Positions 36,388-47,180 are shown, numbered from the stretch's first letter. The stretch: 64,000 nucleotides of DNA from Alphaproteobacteria bacterium (GCA_030604885.1 JAUVUZ010000017.1:1-64000); one strand, 5' to 3'. The notes: a model not told the origin generated them from the sequence alone. Translations and numbers: made by a program.

Positions 36388-37098
36388 ATGGACGCAGCCA
36401 TCGAAATTTCCGGCCTCCACGCCGCCTACGACAAGGCCGACGTGCTGATCGACGTGTCGCTGACGGTCGCCCCCGGCACCATCACCTGCCTGCTCGGCTC
36501 CAACGGCGCGGGCAAGACCACGCTGATCCGCGCCATCCTCGGCCTCACCCCGCCGCGCGCGGGCAGCGTCAAGGTGTTCGGCGCCGAGGTGACCGGCGAG
36601 GCCACCCACCGCGTGATCGCCCGGGGCGTCGCCTGCATCCCCGAGGGGCGGCGGATGTTCCCCAAGCTCACGGTGGCCGAGAACCTGCGCCTCGGCGCCT
36701 ATCAGGAGCCTTCGGAGGCGGAGATCAAGCGCCGCCTGGCGGAGGTCTACGACACCTTCCCCCGCCTCGCCGAGCGCCGCAACCAGCTGGCGGGCACGAT
36801 GTCGGGCGGCGAGCAGGCGATGGTGTCGATCGGCCGCGGCCTGATGGGCAAGCCCCGGCTGCTGATCGTCGACGAACCCTCGCTCGGCCTGTCGCCGTTG
36901 TACGTGAAGGAAAACTTCCGCATCATCGAGGGCATCCGCGCGCGCGGCATCACCGTGTTCCTGGTGGAGCAGAACGTCCACCAGACCCTCGCGATCGCCG
37001 ACGCCGGATACGTTTTGTCCGGCGGCCGCGTGGTCGCCGGAGGCACCGCGGCGGAACTCAAGTCCAACGCCGAGTTCCACGCCGCCTATTTCGGGTAG
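36388..37098 (+). CDS. livF: Liv-type ABC transporter ATP-binding protein LivF
   Basis: 236-residue second ATPase. Walker A GSNGAGKTTLIRAILG near 37, family motif IPEGRRMFPKLTVAENLRLG near 85, signature MSGGEQAMVSIGRGLM near 138, Walker B RLLIVDEPSLGLSP near 158, and the switch His-like VEQNVHQTLAIAD. It starts ten bases after livG. Completes a five-gene transporter. Confidence 0.95.
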   Translation: MDAAIEISGLHAAYDKADVLIDVSLTVAPGTITCLLGSNGAGKTTLIRAILGLTPPRAGSVKVFGAEVTGEATHRVIARGVACIPEGRRMFPKLTVAENLRLGAYQEPSEAEIKRRLAEVYDTFPRLAERRNQLAGTMSGGEQAMVSIGRGLMGKPRLLIVDEPSLGLSPLYVKENFRIIEGIRARGITVFLVEQNVHQTLAIADAGYVLSGGRVVAGGTAAELKSNAEFHAAYFG

Positions 37099-37110
37099 GA
37101 CGACACCGCC

Positions 37111-38241
37111 ATGACCGAGCTTTCCCCCGCCGTCGCGCTGACCCGCGAACTGGTCGCGTTCGACACCATCAACCCGCCGGGCCGGGAGGGCGCGTGCGTC
37201 GCGCACCTGGTGCGGCGGCTGGAGGCGGCCGGATTCGCCTGCACCCTTCAGCCGATCGGCGAGGGGCGCGCCAACCTGCTGGCGCGGATCGGCCGCCGCG
37301 ACGCGCCCGCCCTGGTGTTCACCGGCCACGTCGACACCGTGCCCCTGGGCGCCAAGCCCTGGAGCGTCGACGCGTTCGCGGGCGAGATCAAGGACGGGCG
37401 GCTCTACGGCCGCGGCAGCTCCGACATGAAGTCGGGCATCGCCGCGTTCGTGGTCGCCGCCGAGGCGCGGGCGGCGGCGCTGAAGGACGGGCCGGAGGTG
37501 GTGCTGGCGATCACCGCAGGCGAGGAAACCGGCTGCGACGGCGCCCTGGCGATGGCCGAGGGCGGCCTGCTGCCCCGGGCGGCGGCGCTGCTGGTGGGCG
37601 AGCCGACCGGCAACCGGCCGATGATCGGCCACAAGGGCGCGCTGTGGCTGAAGGCCGAAACCTCGGGCGTGACCGCCCACGGCTCGATGCCCGAACTGGG
37701 CGACAACGCCGTCTACAAGGCGGCGCGGGCGATCGCCCGGCTCGCGGATTTCGACTTCAACGTCGCCCGCCATCCGGTGCTCGGGCCGCCGACCCTCAAC
37801 GTCGGCAAGGTTTCGGGCGGCCTCAACATCAACTCGGTGCCCGACCGGGCGGAAATCCTGGTGGACGTGCGCACCATCCCGGGGATGGATCACGCGGCGG
37901 TGCGCGAGGACCTCACCGGCGTGATCGGCGAATCCGCCGCGATCACCACCCTGTTCGACCTGGGCGGGGTGTGGACCGAGCCGGACGCGCCCTGGGCGGC
38001 GCGCGCCATCGCCTGCGCCTGCGCGGTGCTGGGCGAGCGGTTCGCGCCCCAGTCGGCGCCGTTCTTCACCGACGCCTCGGTGCTCACCCCGGCCCTCGGC
38101 CATCCGCCGACGCTGATCCTCGGCCCCGGCGAAACCGCCCAGGCGCACCAGACCGACGAATACGCCGAGGTGGCGAAGATCGACGCGGCGGTGACGATCT
38201 ACGGCGCGATTCTCGATGACTGGCGGAGCCTCGGCGGGTGA
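37111..38241 (+). CDS. M20 family metallo-deacylase/peptidase
   Basis: 376-residue di-zinc hydrolase of the ArgE/DapE/CPG2 family. Metal and catalytic residues are seen in order: FTGHVDTVPLG (His, Asp) near 70, GRGSSDMKSGIAAF (Asp) near 103, AGEETGCDGALAM (Glu-Glu) near 135, LLVGEPTGN (Asp/Glu) near 163, and the late His of AQAHQTDEYAEV near 347. A dimerisation domain lies between about 180 and 290. It begins 12 bases after livF, so its substrate is probably imported by the Liv system. The exact substrate (N-acyl amino acid, succinyl-diaminopimelate-like, dipeptide) is open. Confidence 0.9.
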   Translation: MTELSPAVALTRELVAFDTINPPGREGACVAHLVRRLEAAGFACTLQPIGEGRANLLARIGRRDAPALVFTGHVDTVPLGAKPWSVDAFAGEIKDGRLYGRGSSDMKSGIAAFVVAAEARAAALKDGPEVVLAITAGEETGCDGALAMAEGGLLPRAAALLVGEPTGNRPMIGHKGALWLKAETSGVTAHGSMPELGDNAVYKAARAIARLADFDFNVARHPVLGPPTLNVGKVSGGLNINSVPDRAEILVDVRTIPGMDHAAVREDLTGVIGESAAITTLFDLGGVWTEPDAPWAARAIACACAVLGERFAPQSAPFFTDASVLTPALGHPPTLILGPGETAQAHQTDEYAEVAKIDAAVTIYGAILDDWRSLGG

Positions 38242-39521
38242 CGCCCGAACCCTGCGACCTCTCCGCCGTTGCGGCGCGGGCGGCGATCGCGGCGGGGCGG
38301 CTCACCGCCGTGGCGCTGGCGGAGTCCTGCCTCGCGCGGATCGCGGCGCGGGAGCCGGAGGTTTCCGCCTTCGCCGCCCTCGACGCCGACCTCTGGCGGA
38401 CCCAGGCGGCGCGGGTGGACGCGGCGGGCTGCCCCGGCCCCCTCGGCGGCCTGCCGGTGGGGATCAAGGATCTCGCCGCCACCCGCGACTGGCCCACCGG
38501 CTGCGGCTCGCCGATCTACGCCGGGGTGCGGATGCCGTTCGACGCGGCGGTGGTGTCGCTGGCGCGCGCCGCCGGGGCGGCGGTGGCGGGCAAGACCGTC
38601 ACCACCGAGTTCGCCGCCTTCCACCCCGGGCCGACCCGCAACCCGCGCGACCTTTCGCGCACCCCCGGCGGCTCGTCGAGCGGCTCGGCGGCGGCGGTGG
38701 CGGCGGGCATGCTGCCCTTGGCCGTCGGCACCCAGACCGCCGGGTCGATCGTGCGCCCGGCCGCCTATTGCGGCGTGGTGGGCTACAAGCCCAGCTTCGG
38801 CACCGTCGACCCCACCGGCATCAAGCCCTACGCCACCTCCCTCGACACCGTCGGCGTGCTGGCGCGCGGCGTGGCGGATTGCCGCCTGTTCGTGGCGGCG
38901 GTTTCGGGCGTGCCCCTCGACCCGCCGCGCGGCGCGCTTCCCCGCCTCGGCCTTTGCGGTTCGCCCGCGTGGGAGCTGGCGGACCCGGCGATGCGGCGCG
39001 CCTTCGCCGAGGACCTGCCGCGCCGCCTCGCCGCCGCCGGAATCGCCGCCGTGCCTTGCGAACTGCCGCCCCTCTACGCCGAGGCGATGGCGGCGCAGCG
39101 CACCGTGATGGCGTGGGAAAGCGCGCGCTGTCTGGCGTTCGAGGCGGAGGTTCACGGCGAGCGTCTGTCGGCGGCGCTGCGCGACGCCCTCGCCGCCGGA
39201 CGCGCCCTCGACCCCGCCACGGTGCGCGAAGCCTATGCCTGCCGCGACGCCGCCATCGCCGAACTGCCGCGCCACCTCGCCGCCGCCGGGGTGGCGGCGC
39301 TGGTCACGCCCGCCGCGCCGGGGGTGGCGCCGCCGTTCGCCGCGGGCACCGGCAGCCCCGACTTCAACCGCCTGTGGACGCTGCTGCGCGGCCCGTGCGT
39401 GGCGGTGCCGGGCCTCGCCTGCGCCGACACCGGCCTGCCGCTCGGCATTCAGGTGGTGGCGCCGCCGGGCGCGGACGCCCTCGCCCTCGCCCTCGCCGAA
39501 CGGGTGATGGCGGCCGTTTAG
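38238..39521 (+). CDS. Amidase signature family hydrolase
   Basis: 427-residue amidase. The Ser-cisSer-Lys triad is visible: Lys in GLPVGIKDLAAT near 75, and the two serines in TPGGSSSGSAAAVAAGMLPL (about 142) and GTQTAGSIVRPAAYCGVVGY (about 168). The C-terminal half is typical in length. It starts at a GTG that overlaps the M20 TGA (GTGA), so it is coupled to it. It may release ammonia from an amide taken up by the Liv transporter. Its stop overlaps the stop of the convergent ArgE-like gene. Confidence 0.92.
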   Translation: MTPEPCDLSAVAARAAIAAGRLTAVALAESCLARIAAREPEVSAFAALDADLWRTQAARVDAAGCPGPLGGLPVGIKDLAATRDWPTGCGSPIYAGVRMPFDAAVVSLARAAGAAVAGKTVTTEFAAFHPGPTRNPRDLSRTPGGSSSGSAAAVAAGMLPLAVGTQTAGSIVRPAAYCGVVGYKPSFGTVDPTGIKPYATSLDTVGVLARGVADCRLFVAAVSGVPLDPPRGALPRLGLCGSPAWELADPAMRRAFAEDLPRRLAAAGIAAVPCELPPLYAEAMAAQRTVMAWESARCLAFEAEVHGERLSAALRDALAAGRALDPATVREAYACRDAAIAELPRHLAAAGVAALVTPAAPGVAPPFAAGTGSPDFNRLWTLLRGPCVAVPGLACADTGLPLGIQVVAPPGADALALALAERVMAAV

Positions 39522-40687
39522 ACCGCGCGCATCCGCTCCAGCAGGCGGCCGACGAAGGATTCGCAGGCGCGGATCTGGTCGAGGTCGATGAACTCGTCGG
39601 GCTTGTGGGCCTGGTCGATGTCGCCGGGGCCGCAGATCACCGTGGACATTCCCCAGCGGGTCTGGAACCGCCCGGCCTCGGTGCCGAAGGCCACCTTGCC
39701 GTAGCTGTTGGCGCCCGACAGCTGGCTGACCATGTGCACCGCCGGGTCGTTGGGGTCGGTGTCGGAGCCGGGCACCGAGGAGAGGATTTCCCACGAGAAG
39801 CCGCAGGAGGGGTGGATCGCCTTCATCGCCGGTTCCAGCTCGTCGGCGACGTGGGCCTTGATCTCGTCCAGCATCGCCATGCGGTCGTCGCCGGGGATCG
39901 CGCGGATCTCGAAATCGAAGCAGCAGTCCTGCGGCACGATGTTGAGGGCGGTGCCGCCCTCGATCAGCCCCACGTGGACGGTGGTGTGGGCGATGTCGAA
40001 CATCGTGTCGAACGGCCCCTCATTGCTCTTCTTCCGCGCCATGCCCTTGAGGAACGCGATCAGCTCGGCGGCGTATTCCACCGCGTTGACGCCGGTGGGG
40101 GCGAGGGAGGAGTGGCACTCGAAGCCCTTCACCCGCACCCGCACGTTGACCTTGCCCTTGTGGGCGAGCATCGGCCGCATCATCGTCGGCTCGCCGACGA
40201 TGCACACCTCGGGGATCGCGGGCAGGTGCTTCAAGTCCTCGATCAGGCTCTGCACGCCGATGCAGCCCACCTCCTCGTCGTGGGAGAAGGCGATGTGCAA
40301 AGGCTTGGCGAGCGGCGCGGCGGCGAAGCGCGGCAGCCACGCCAGCGCCACCGCCAGGAACCCCTTCATGTCGCACGCGCCGCGGCCGTAGAGGCGGCCG
40401 TCCCGCTCGGTGAGGACGAAGGGGTCGCTGCTCCAGTCCTGGCCGTCCACCGGCACCACGTCGGTGTGGCCGGAGAGCATCACGCCCGCCACCTCGGGCG
40501 GACCCACGGAGACCAGGATGTTGCCCTTGGTGCCCTCGGCGTTGAAGGTGCGGCGGGTGGCGGCGCCGCAGCGCCGGGCGTAGGCCTCGATCCAGTCGAT
40601 CAGCGCGAGGTTGGAGTCGCGGCTGACGGTGGGGAAGGCCACGAGGGTCTCGAGGATGGAGAGGGTGTCGAGCGAATCCGACGACAT
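39518..40687 (-). CDS. argE: ArgE-like M20 N-acyl-amino-acid deacetylase
   Basis: 389-residue di-zinc hydrolase close to acetylornithine deacetylase. Ligands: LSGHTDVVPVDGQDW near 70, LYGRGACDMKGFLAVAL near 100, FSHDEEVGCIG (Glu-Glu) near 133, CIVGEPTMMRPMLAHKG near 160, and the C-terminal AHKPDEFIDL His. The dimerisation domain includes FECHSSLAPTGVNAVEYA. It is the last gene of the dpp run, 25 bp after the N-formylglutamate amidohydrolase, so a role in deacylating imported N-acyl amino acids or peptides is as likely as arginine synthesis. Confidence 0.9.
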   Translation of the reverse strand: MSSDSLDTLSILETLVAFPTVSRDSNLALIDWIEAYARRCGAATRRTFNAEGTKGNILVSVGPPEVAGVMLSGHTDVVPVDGQDWSSDPFVLTERDGRLYGRGACDMKGFLAVALAWLPRFAAAPLAKPLHIAFSHDEEVGCIGVQSLIEDLKHLPAIPEVCIVGEPTMMRPMLAHKGKVNVRVRVKGFECHSSLAPTGVNAVEYAAELIAFLKGMARKKSNEGPFDTMFDIAHTTVHVGLIEGGTALNIVPQDCCFDFEIRAIPGDDRMAMLDEIKAHVADELEPAMKAIHPSCGFSWEILSSVPGSDTDPNDPAVHMVSQLSGANSYGKVAFGTEAGRFQTRWGMSTVICGPGDIDQAHKPDEFIDLDQIRACESFVGRLLERMRAV

Positions 40688-40712
40688 GATGGTGCGACTC
40701 TTTTCCAGATAC

Positions 40713-41578
40713 TCATGCGGTTTGGGCGAACGCGACCACGGTGGCGATCAGCCGCGCCACCGCCGCGCCGGTGGCGGCGTAGTCGGCGGATTTTTCGAAG
40801 GTGGTTTCGTCCATGTAGAGGCGGCGGTTGATCTCGACCTGGAGGCTGTGGCGGCCGGAGGCCGGGTCGGCGTAGGCGCGCACCAGCTCGACCCCCTTGT
40901 AGGGGTCGTTGAGCGCCACCGAATAGCCGAGGCCGGTGAGGCACTCGGCGACGGCGTGGGTGAAGTCCGGCGCGCAGGTGGTGCCGTCGCGGTCGCCGAG
41001 CACGAAATCGGCGCGCGCCACGCCCTCGCCCTCCGGCGCGCGGGGGCCGGAGAGGGCGGGCATGGAGTGGCAGTTGACGTGGTAGACCCGGCCGAACGCG
41101 GCGTGGCGCGCGTCCAGCAGGCGCTTCAGCGCCGCGTGGTAGGGGGCGTGGCAGGCGTCGATGCGGGCCTGCGCCTCCGCCACCGAAAGCTTGCGGTCGT
41201 AGATCGGCCGGGCGTCGGAGGAGAGGCGCCAGATCAGCCCGAGGCCGCATTCGGTCTTGATGCCGGGGGCGAGGGGGCCGGGCCAGGGGGCGTCCAGCAG
41301 TCCCTCGTCCATGTCTTCCACCGCGCGGTTGGCGTCCAGGTAGACGCGCGGGAAGCGGGCGAGCAGCAGCGCCGCGCCGTGGTCCGGCGCGGGGGCGTAG
41401 AAGTCGTCCACGTACATGTCCTCGGCCTTGCGCAGCTCCGCCATCGGCAGGGCGGGGCGGAAATCGGCCGGGTAGTCGGCGCCGCTGTGCGGGCTGTCGA
41501 ACACCGCGGCGACGCGGGCGTCGGCGGGTGCGTCGAAGACCGACAGGGCGGGGCTTCGTCGGGCGGCTTCGGCCTCCA

Positions 41579-41579
<1 letters not shown>
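40713..41579 (-). CDS. N-formylglutamate amidohydrolase family protein
   Basis: 288-residue zinc amidohydrolase family related to HutG-type N-formylglutamate deformylases. Features are FDSPHSGADYPADF (first His) near 27, ANRAVEDMDEGLL near 83, DRKLSVAEAQARIDACHAPYH near 128, VYHVNCHSMPALSG (His pair) near 165, DRDGTTCAPDF near 195, and HSLQVEINRRLYMDE near 245. It starts within the dppF stop (TGATG), part of a seven-gene operon. Probably deformylates or deacylates imported compounds. No other histidine-degradation genes are here, so the hut assignment is not supported. Confidence 0.88.
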
Positions 41580-42615
<1,036 letters not shown>

Positions 42616-42619
<4 letters not shown>

Positions 42620-43602
42620 GACGCGGCTCCTTCGGGCACCGGGTGGAAGCAGCGGGCGAGATGGCCGCCGCCGGGGCATGGCGCGAGTTCGGGCATGGCG
42701 AGGCACTTTTCGTCGGCCCGGGGGCATCGCGGCGCGAACGCGCAGCCGGGCGGCAGGGCGAGGAACGACGGCGTCATCCCCGGGATCTGGGTGAGGCGTT
42801 CGCCGCGGCGGTTGCGGCTCGGCACCGAGCCGATCAGGCCGTGGGTGTAGGGATGGCGGGGAGTGGCCACCACCTCGGCGATGCGGCCGGTCTCGACGAT
42901 CTTGCCCGCGTACATCACCGCGACGCGGTCGGCGAGGCCGGAGATGATCGCGAGATCGTGGGTGATCCAGATCAGCGCGGTGCCGGTTTCGCGGCAGAGG
43001 GTCTGCACCTCGGAGAGGATCTGCGCCTGGATCGTCACGTCGAGGGCGGTGGTGGGTTCGTCGGCGATGATCAGATCCGGCCCGTGCAGCAGCGCGATGG
43101 CGATGGCGACGCGCTGGCGCATGCCGCCCGAGAACTGGTGCGGGTAGCTGTCCAGCCGTTCCTCGGGGCTGGGGATGCCCACCCGGCCGAGGGCGTCGCG
43201 CGCCCGGGCACGGGCCTCGGCGCGGCCGATCTTGACGTGCGCCTGGAGGGTTTCGACCATCTGGGTCTCGATCTTCAGGACCGGATTGAGGGTCATCATC
43301 GGGTCCTGGAAGATCATCGCGATGCGGTCGCCGCGAAGGCTGCGCAGGCGCTTGGGGCTGGCGGTGGTGAGTTCCTCGCCGTTGAGGCGCACCGAGCCGC
43401 CGACGATCCGCCCGGGTGGGTCGATCAGGCCGAGGATCGAGAACCCGGTGACCGACTTGCCGGAACCGGATTCGCCGACCAGGCCGAGGATCTCGCCGCG
43501 GTTGACGGCAAGGTCGACGCCGTCCACCGACTTGACCACGCCCGCCTCGGTGAAGAAGTGGGTCTTGAGGCCCTCGACCACGAGGGTGGGTTCGCCGGTC
43601 AT
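42616..43602 (-). CDS. dppD: Dipeptide/oligopeptide ABC transporter ATP-binding protein (DppD-like)
   Basis: 328-residue ATPase. Walker [14 protein letters not shown] is near 44, Q-loop [16 protein letters not shown] near 100, signature [16 protein letters not shown] near 155, Walker [15 protein letters not shown] near 175, switch His in [14 protein letters not shown]. The C-terminal domain carries [15 protein letters not shown]. Overlaps dppC by four bases. Forms the ATPase pair with DppF. Confidence 0.95.
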
Positions 43603-44519
43603 TTCTGCAGCCTCGGATTCAGGATGTCGCGGAGATGGTCGCCGACGAGATTGATCGAGACCACGGTGACGAGCAGGGTGACGCCGGGGAAGAAGCTCAC
43701 CCAGTAGCGCCCGCTCATCATGAAGTCGAAGCCGTTGGCGATCAGCATGCCGAGCGACGGCTCTGTCACCGGCACGCCGACGCCGAGGAAGGAGAGCGTG
43801 GCTTCGAGGGCGATGGCGTGGGCCACCTGCATCGTCGCCACCACGATCAGCGGCGGCAGGCAGTTGGGCATGAGGTGGCCGAACACGATCCGCGCATACG
43901 GCAGGCCGAGGCAGCGCGCCGCCTCGATGTATTCCTTGCGGCGCTCCACCAGCGCGTTGCCGCGCACGGTGCGGGCATAATACGCCCACTGCAGCGCCAC
44001 CAGGGCGATCATCACCTTGTCGACGCCGCGCCCGAGGATGGCGAGCAGGATCAGCGCGATCAGGATCGGCGGAAAGCCGAGCTGCAGGTCCACCAGGCGC
44101 ATCACCAGGGCGTCGCGCCAGCCGCCCGAATAGGCGGCGAACAGACCCATGGCGAGGCCGATCGCCAGCGCGATCACCGTCGAGCCGACGCCGACGCCGA
44201 TCGAGATGCGCAGGCCGTAGAGGATCGCCGAGAGCATGTCGCGGCCCTGCTCGTCGGTGCCGAGCACGTAGGTGCCGCCCGAGAACGCCTCGCCGCCCGG
44301 CGGAATCGCGCCGTCCATGATGTCGAGGCCGGCGAGGTCGTAGGGGTTCTGCGGCGCGATCAGCGGCGCCAGGACCGCCGCCAGGGCGATCGCCAGGAAC
44401 ACCGCCAGGCCGCCGAGGGCGATGCGGTTGGCGACGAACTTGCGCACCAGCCGCTGCGCCGGGGTCTCGACCGAGACCTCCTTGTGCGCCGGGGCGGTGG
44501 CGAGGGTGGCTTCGGTCAT
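43599..44519 (-). CDS. dppC: Dipeptide ABC transporter permease (DppC-like)
   Basis: 306-residue inner-membrane permease with about six helices. A cytosolic N-terminus of about 30 residues leads to LGGLAVFLAIALAAVLAPLI. The family has VLGTDEQGRDMLSAILYGLR near 85, EYIEAARCLGLPYARIVFGH (EAA loop) near 198 and ALEATLSFLGVGVPVTEPSL near 238. It overlaps dppD and dppB stops/starts by ATGA junctions. Pairs with DppB. Confidence 0.95.
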   Translation of the reverse strand: MTEATLATAPAHKEVSVETPAQRLVRKFVANRIALGGLAVFLAIALAAVLAPLIAPQNPYDLAGLDIMDGAIPPGGEAFSGGTYVLGTDEQGRDMLSAILYGLRISIGVGVGSTVIALAIGLAMGLFAAYSGGWRDALVMRLVDLQLGFPPILIALILLAILGRGVDKVMIALVALQWAYYARTVRGNALVERRKEYIEAARCLGLPYARIVFGHLMPNCLPPLIVVATMQVAHAIALEATLSFLGVGVPVTEPSLGMLIANGFDFMMSGRYWVSFFPGVTLLVTVVSINLVGDHLRDILNPRLQK

Positions 44520-45487
44520 GCCGCCTCCTTGCGCCGGACGCGCGGGTCGAGAATCGCGTAGATCAGGTCCACGACGAAATTGATGGTGACGAACAGCAGC
44601 ACGGTGAGCATCAGGTACGCCACGATCACCGGCCGGTCGAGGTGGACGATCGACGAGATCAGCAGCTTGCCGATGCCCGGCCAGGCGAACACCGTCTCGG
44701 TCACCACCGCGAAGGCGACCACCGAGCCGAACTCCAGCCCGAGCACGGTGACCACCGGGATCATCATGTTCTTGAGCATGTGCACCAGGATCACCCGGGT
44801 TTCCGAAAGGCCCTTGGCGCGGGCGAACTTGATGTAGTCCTGGGTGATCACCTCGCGGGTCCCGGCGCGGGCGAGGCGGATCACCAGCGAGGTTTTGAAC
44901 AGCGCGAGGTTGAGCGCGGGCAGGAACAGGTGCGACAGGCCGTTGGCGGTGAGGAAGCTCCACCGCACCCCCAGCACCTCGACGGTTTCGCCGCGCCCGG
45001 TGGAGGGCAGCCAGCCCAGCGACACCGCGAACACCATGATGAACATCATCCCGACCCAGAAGGTCGGCAGCGAGAAGCCGAGGATCGACACCGTCATGAT
45101 CGAGCGGCCGACCACGCCGTTGGGGCGCAGGCCCGCGATCACGCCGAGCGGAATGCCCACCGCCACCGCCATCAGGATCGCCGCCAGGGCGAGTTCGAGG
45201 GTGGCGGGGAAGCGGGCGAGGATCAGCCGCACCGCCGGTTCGTTGTACATGAACGAGGTGCCGAGGTCGCCCCGGAGCGCGCCGCCGACGAAGCCGAGGA
45301 ACTGCTCCCACAGCGGTTTGTCGAGGCCCATGCGGATGATCGTCGCCTCGATTTCGGCCTGGTCGGCCTCGGGGCTGATCAGCATGTCCACCGGGTTGCC
45401 GATGGCGTAGACGCCGACGAAGACGAGAACCGCCATCACCGCGATCACCATCAGCCCCTGCATCAGCCGGTTGATTACATATCCCAT
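44516..45487 (-). CDS. dppB: Dipeptide ABC transporter permease (DppB-like)
   Basis: 323-residue inner-membrane permease with about six helices. The N-terminus is MGYVINRLMQGLMVIAVMAV, then GLDKPLWEQFLGFVGGALRG, SILGFSLPTFWVGMMFIMVF near 130, the EAA loop DYIKFARAKGLSETRVILVH near 215 and the C-terminal VDLIYAILDPRVR. Start at the ATG of MGYVINR; ribosome site weak. It follows dppA after a strong hairpin. Confidence 0.94.
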   Translation of the reverse strand: MGYVINRLMQGLMVIAVMAVLVFVGVYAIGNPVDMLISPEADQAEIEATIIRMGLDKPLWEQFLGFVGGALRGDLGTSFMYNEPAVRLILARFPATLELALAAILMAVAVGIPLGVIAGLRPNGVVGRSIMTVSILGFSLPTFWVGMMFIMVFAVSLGWLPSTGRGETVEVLGVRWSFLTANGLSHLFLPALNLALFKTSLVIRLARAGTREVITQDYIKFARAKGLSETRVILVHMLKNMMIPVVTVLGLEFGSVVAFAVVTETVFAWPGIGKLLISSIVHLDRPVIVAYLMLTVLLFVTINFVVDLIYAILDPRVRRKEAA

Positions 45488-45528
45488 GTCTGTTCCAGGT
45501 TCGAGAGACGCCAAATCCGGGCGAAGCC

Positions 45529-45557
45529 CCGGAGCCGCCCGCGCGGGGCGGCTCCGG
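45529..45557 (-). terminator. Intercistronic hairpin after dppA
   Basis: Perfect 12-bp stem CCGGAGCCGCCC / GGGCGGCTCCGG with a 5-nt loop, no T-tract, 18 bp after the dppA stop and about 40 bp before dppB. Likely attenuates read-through or protects the abundant dppA transcript. Confidence 0.65.
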
Positions 45558-45575
45558 AAGCGGAAAGGCGGGCGC

Positions 45576-47180
45576 TTACTTCGCCGGCCGGATGTACTGC
45601 GCCATGGTCTGCTGGTCGACGCGCGGCACGTAGGTGAGGTTGGCCTTCATCGCCCACGGGGTCTTTTCGAAGTGGATGGGGATGATGCCGGTGTCCGCCG
45701 CCACCTGGGCCATCGCGGTCTGCAGCAGCTTCTCGCGCTTGGCGTCGTCGATGGTGGCGAGGGCCTGGTCGAGGGTCGCGTCCATCGCGGCGTTGCAGTA
45801 GTCGGTGTAGTTGGTGGTGCCGTAGCCCTTTTCCTTGTTGCGGCAGGCCACCAGCGACTTGAGCGGCGAGGACGCCTCGCCGGTGCCCGCGCCCCAACCC
45901 GCCAGGAACGCCGCGAACTCCTGCTTGCCGCGACGGGAGAAGAACACCGAGGCGGTGGTGGCGTCGACGTTGGTCTTGACGCCGACGCGGGTCCAGAACT
46001 GGGCGATCGCCTGGGCCACCTTCTCGTCGTTCATGTAGCGGTCGTTGGGGGTGCCGAGGGTGACCTCGAAGCCCTTCGGGTAGCCCGCCTCGGCCAGCAG
46101 CTTCTGCGCCTCCTTGGCGTCGAACGCGTCGGGCTTGAGGTCCGGGTTGTGGCCGAACAGGCCGGGCGAGATGGTCTGACCGGCGGGCTCCGCCTGGCCG
46201 TTCATGATCTTGGCGGCGATCGCCTTGCGGTCGATGGCGAGGGAGAGCGCCTTGCGCACCTTGGGGTCGGCGAGCGGGTTCTTGTCCACGCCCTTGAGGC
46301 CCGGGTGCACCGCCGAGCCGCTGTTGATGGCGACGTAGATGACGCGGTTCGAGAGGCCGTCCACCACGTGGACCTTCTTGTCGCCCTTGAGGCGCGGCAG
46401 GTCCTGCGACGGCGGGTTCTCGATGAAGTCCACGTCGCCCGCCAGCAGCGCGGCGACGCGCGGGCCGTCGGCGGCGATCGGCCGGAAGGTCACGGTGTCC
46501 CACGCCGCCTTTTCGCCCCAGTAGTCGGGGTTCTTCACCATCACGGTGCGGTCGCCCTTGACGAACTCCTTGAACTTGAACGGACCGGTGCCGTTCATCG
46601 CCTTGCCGGAGTTGAAGTCCTCGGTGGAGGGATAGCTCTCGACGCCGGTGCAGCCGTCCTTCTTGAACACCAGCGGGCCGTTGAGGGTGCCGGTGTTGGC
46701 GGCGACGATCTGGATCGTCGAGATGTCGGTGGGCAGCAGCGGGTAGGGCGTCGCCGTCTTCATCACCACGGTCATGTCGTCGGGCGTTTCCATGCTCTCG
46801 ATCGACTTCATGTAGATGGTGAAGGCGGAGGGGCTGTTCGGCACCTTCGGCACGCGGCAGATCGAGAACACCACGTCCTTGGCGGTGAACGGCGTGCCGT
46901 CGTGGAATTTCACCCCCGGGCGCAGCTTGAATTCCCAGGTGGTGTCGTCGAGCGCCTTCCACGAGGTGGCGAGACCGGCGCCGAGGCGCTGGTTCGCGTC
47001 CTGCTCCACCAGCGTGTTGAAGGCGTGCTTCGCCATCGCGTTGTTGGGCACGAGGTTGTGGTAGTGCGGATCGAGGGCGCTCGGCTCCGCCGACAGCCCG
47101 ACCTTGAGGTCGGCCGCATGGGCGGCGCCCGCCGCCAGCCCCATCATCAGGGCCGTGGTTCCAATCAAAAGGTTGCGCAT
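45576..47180 (-). CDS. dppA: Dipeptide/oligopeptide ABC transporter substrate-binding protein (DppA-like)
   Basis: 534-residue periplasmic binding protein (type II, SBP family 5). Signal peptide MRNLLIGTTALMMGLAAGAA with cleavage after AHA near 22. The mature protein starts ADLKVGLSAEPSALDPHYHN, followed by ATSWKALDDTTWEFKLRPGV, KFHDGTPFTAKDVVFSI near 95 and FVKGDRTVMVKNPDYWG near 205. Ends IPIHFEKTPWAMKANL. Family is clear; ligand not. Divergent from a LysR regulator with a 147-bp gap. Confidence 0.94.
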   Translation of the reverse strand: MRNLLIGTTALMMGLAAGAAHAADLKVGLSAEPSALDPHYHNLVPNNAMAKHAFNTLVEQDANQRLGAGLATSWKALDDTTWEFKLRPGVKFHDGTPFTAKDVVFSICRVPKVPNSPSAFTIYMKSIESMETPDDMTVVMKTATPYPLLPTDISTIQIVAANTGTLNGPLVFKKDGCTGVESYPSTEDFNSGKAMNGTGPFKFKEFVKGDRTVMVKNPDYWGEKAAWDTVTFRPIAADGPRVAALLAGDVDFIENPPSQDLPRLKGDKKVHVVDGLSNRVIYVAINSGSAVHPGLKGVDKNPLADPKVRKALSLAIDRKAIAAKIMNGQAEPAGQTISPGLFGHNPDLKPDAFDAKEAQKLLAEAGYPKGFEVTLGTPNDRYMNDEKVAQAIAQFWTRVGVKTNVDATTASVFFSRRGKQEFAAFLAGWGAGTGEASSPLKSLVACRNKEKGYGTTNYTDYCNAAMDATLDQALATIDDAKREKLLQTAMAQVAADTGIIPIHFEKTPWAMKANLTYVPRVDQQTMAQYIRPAK

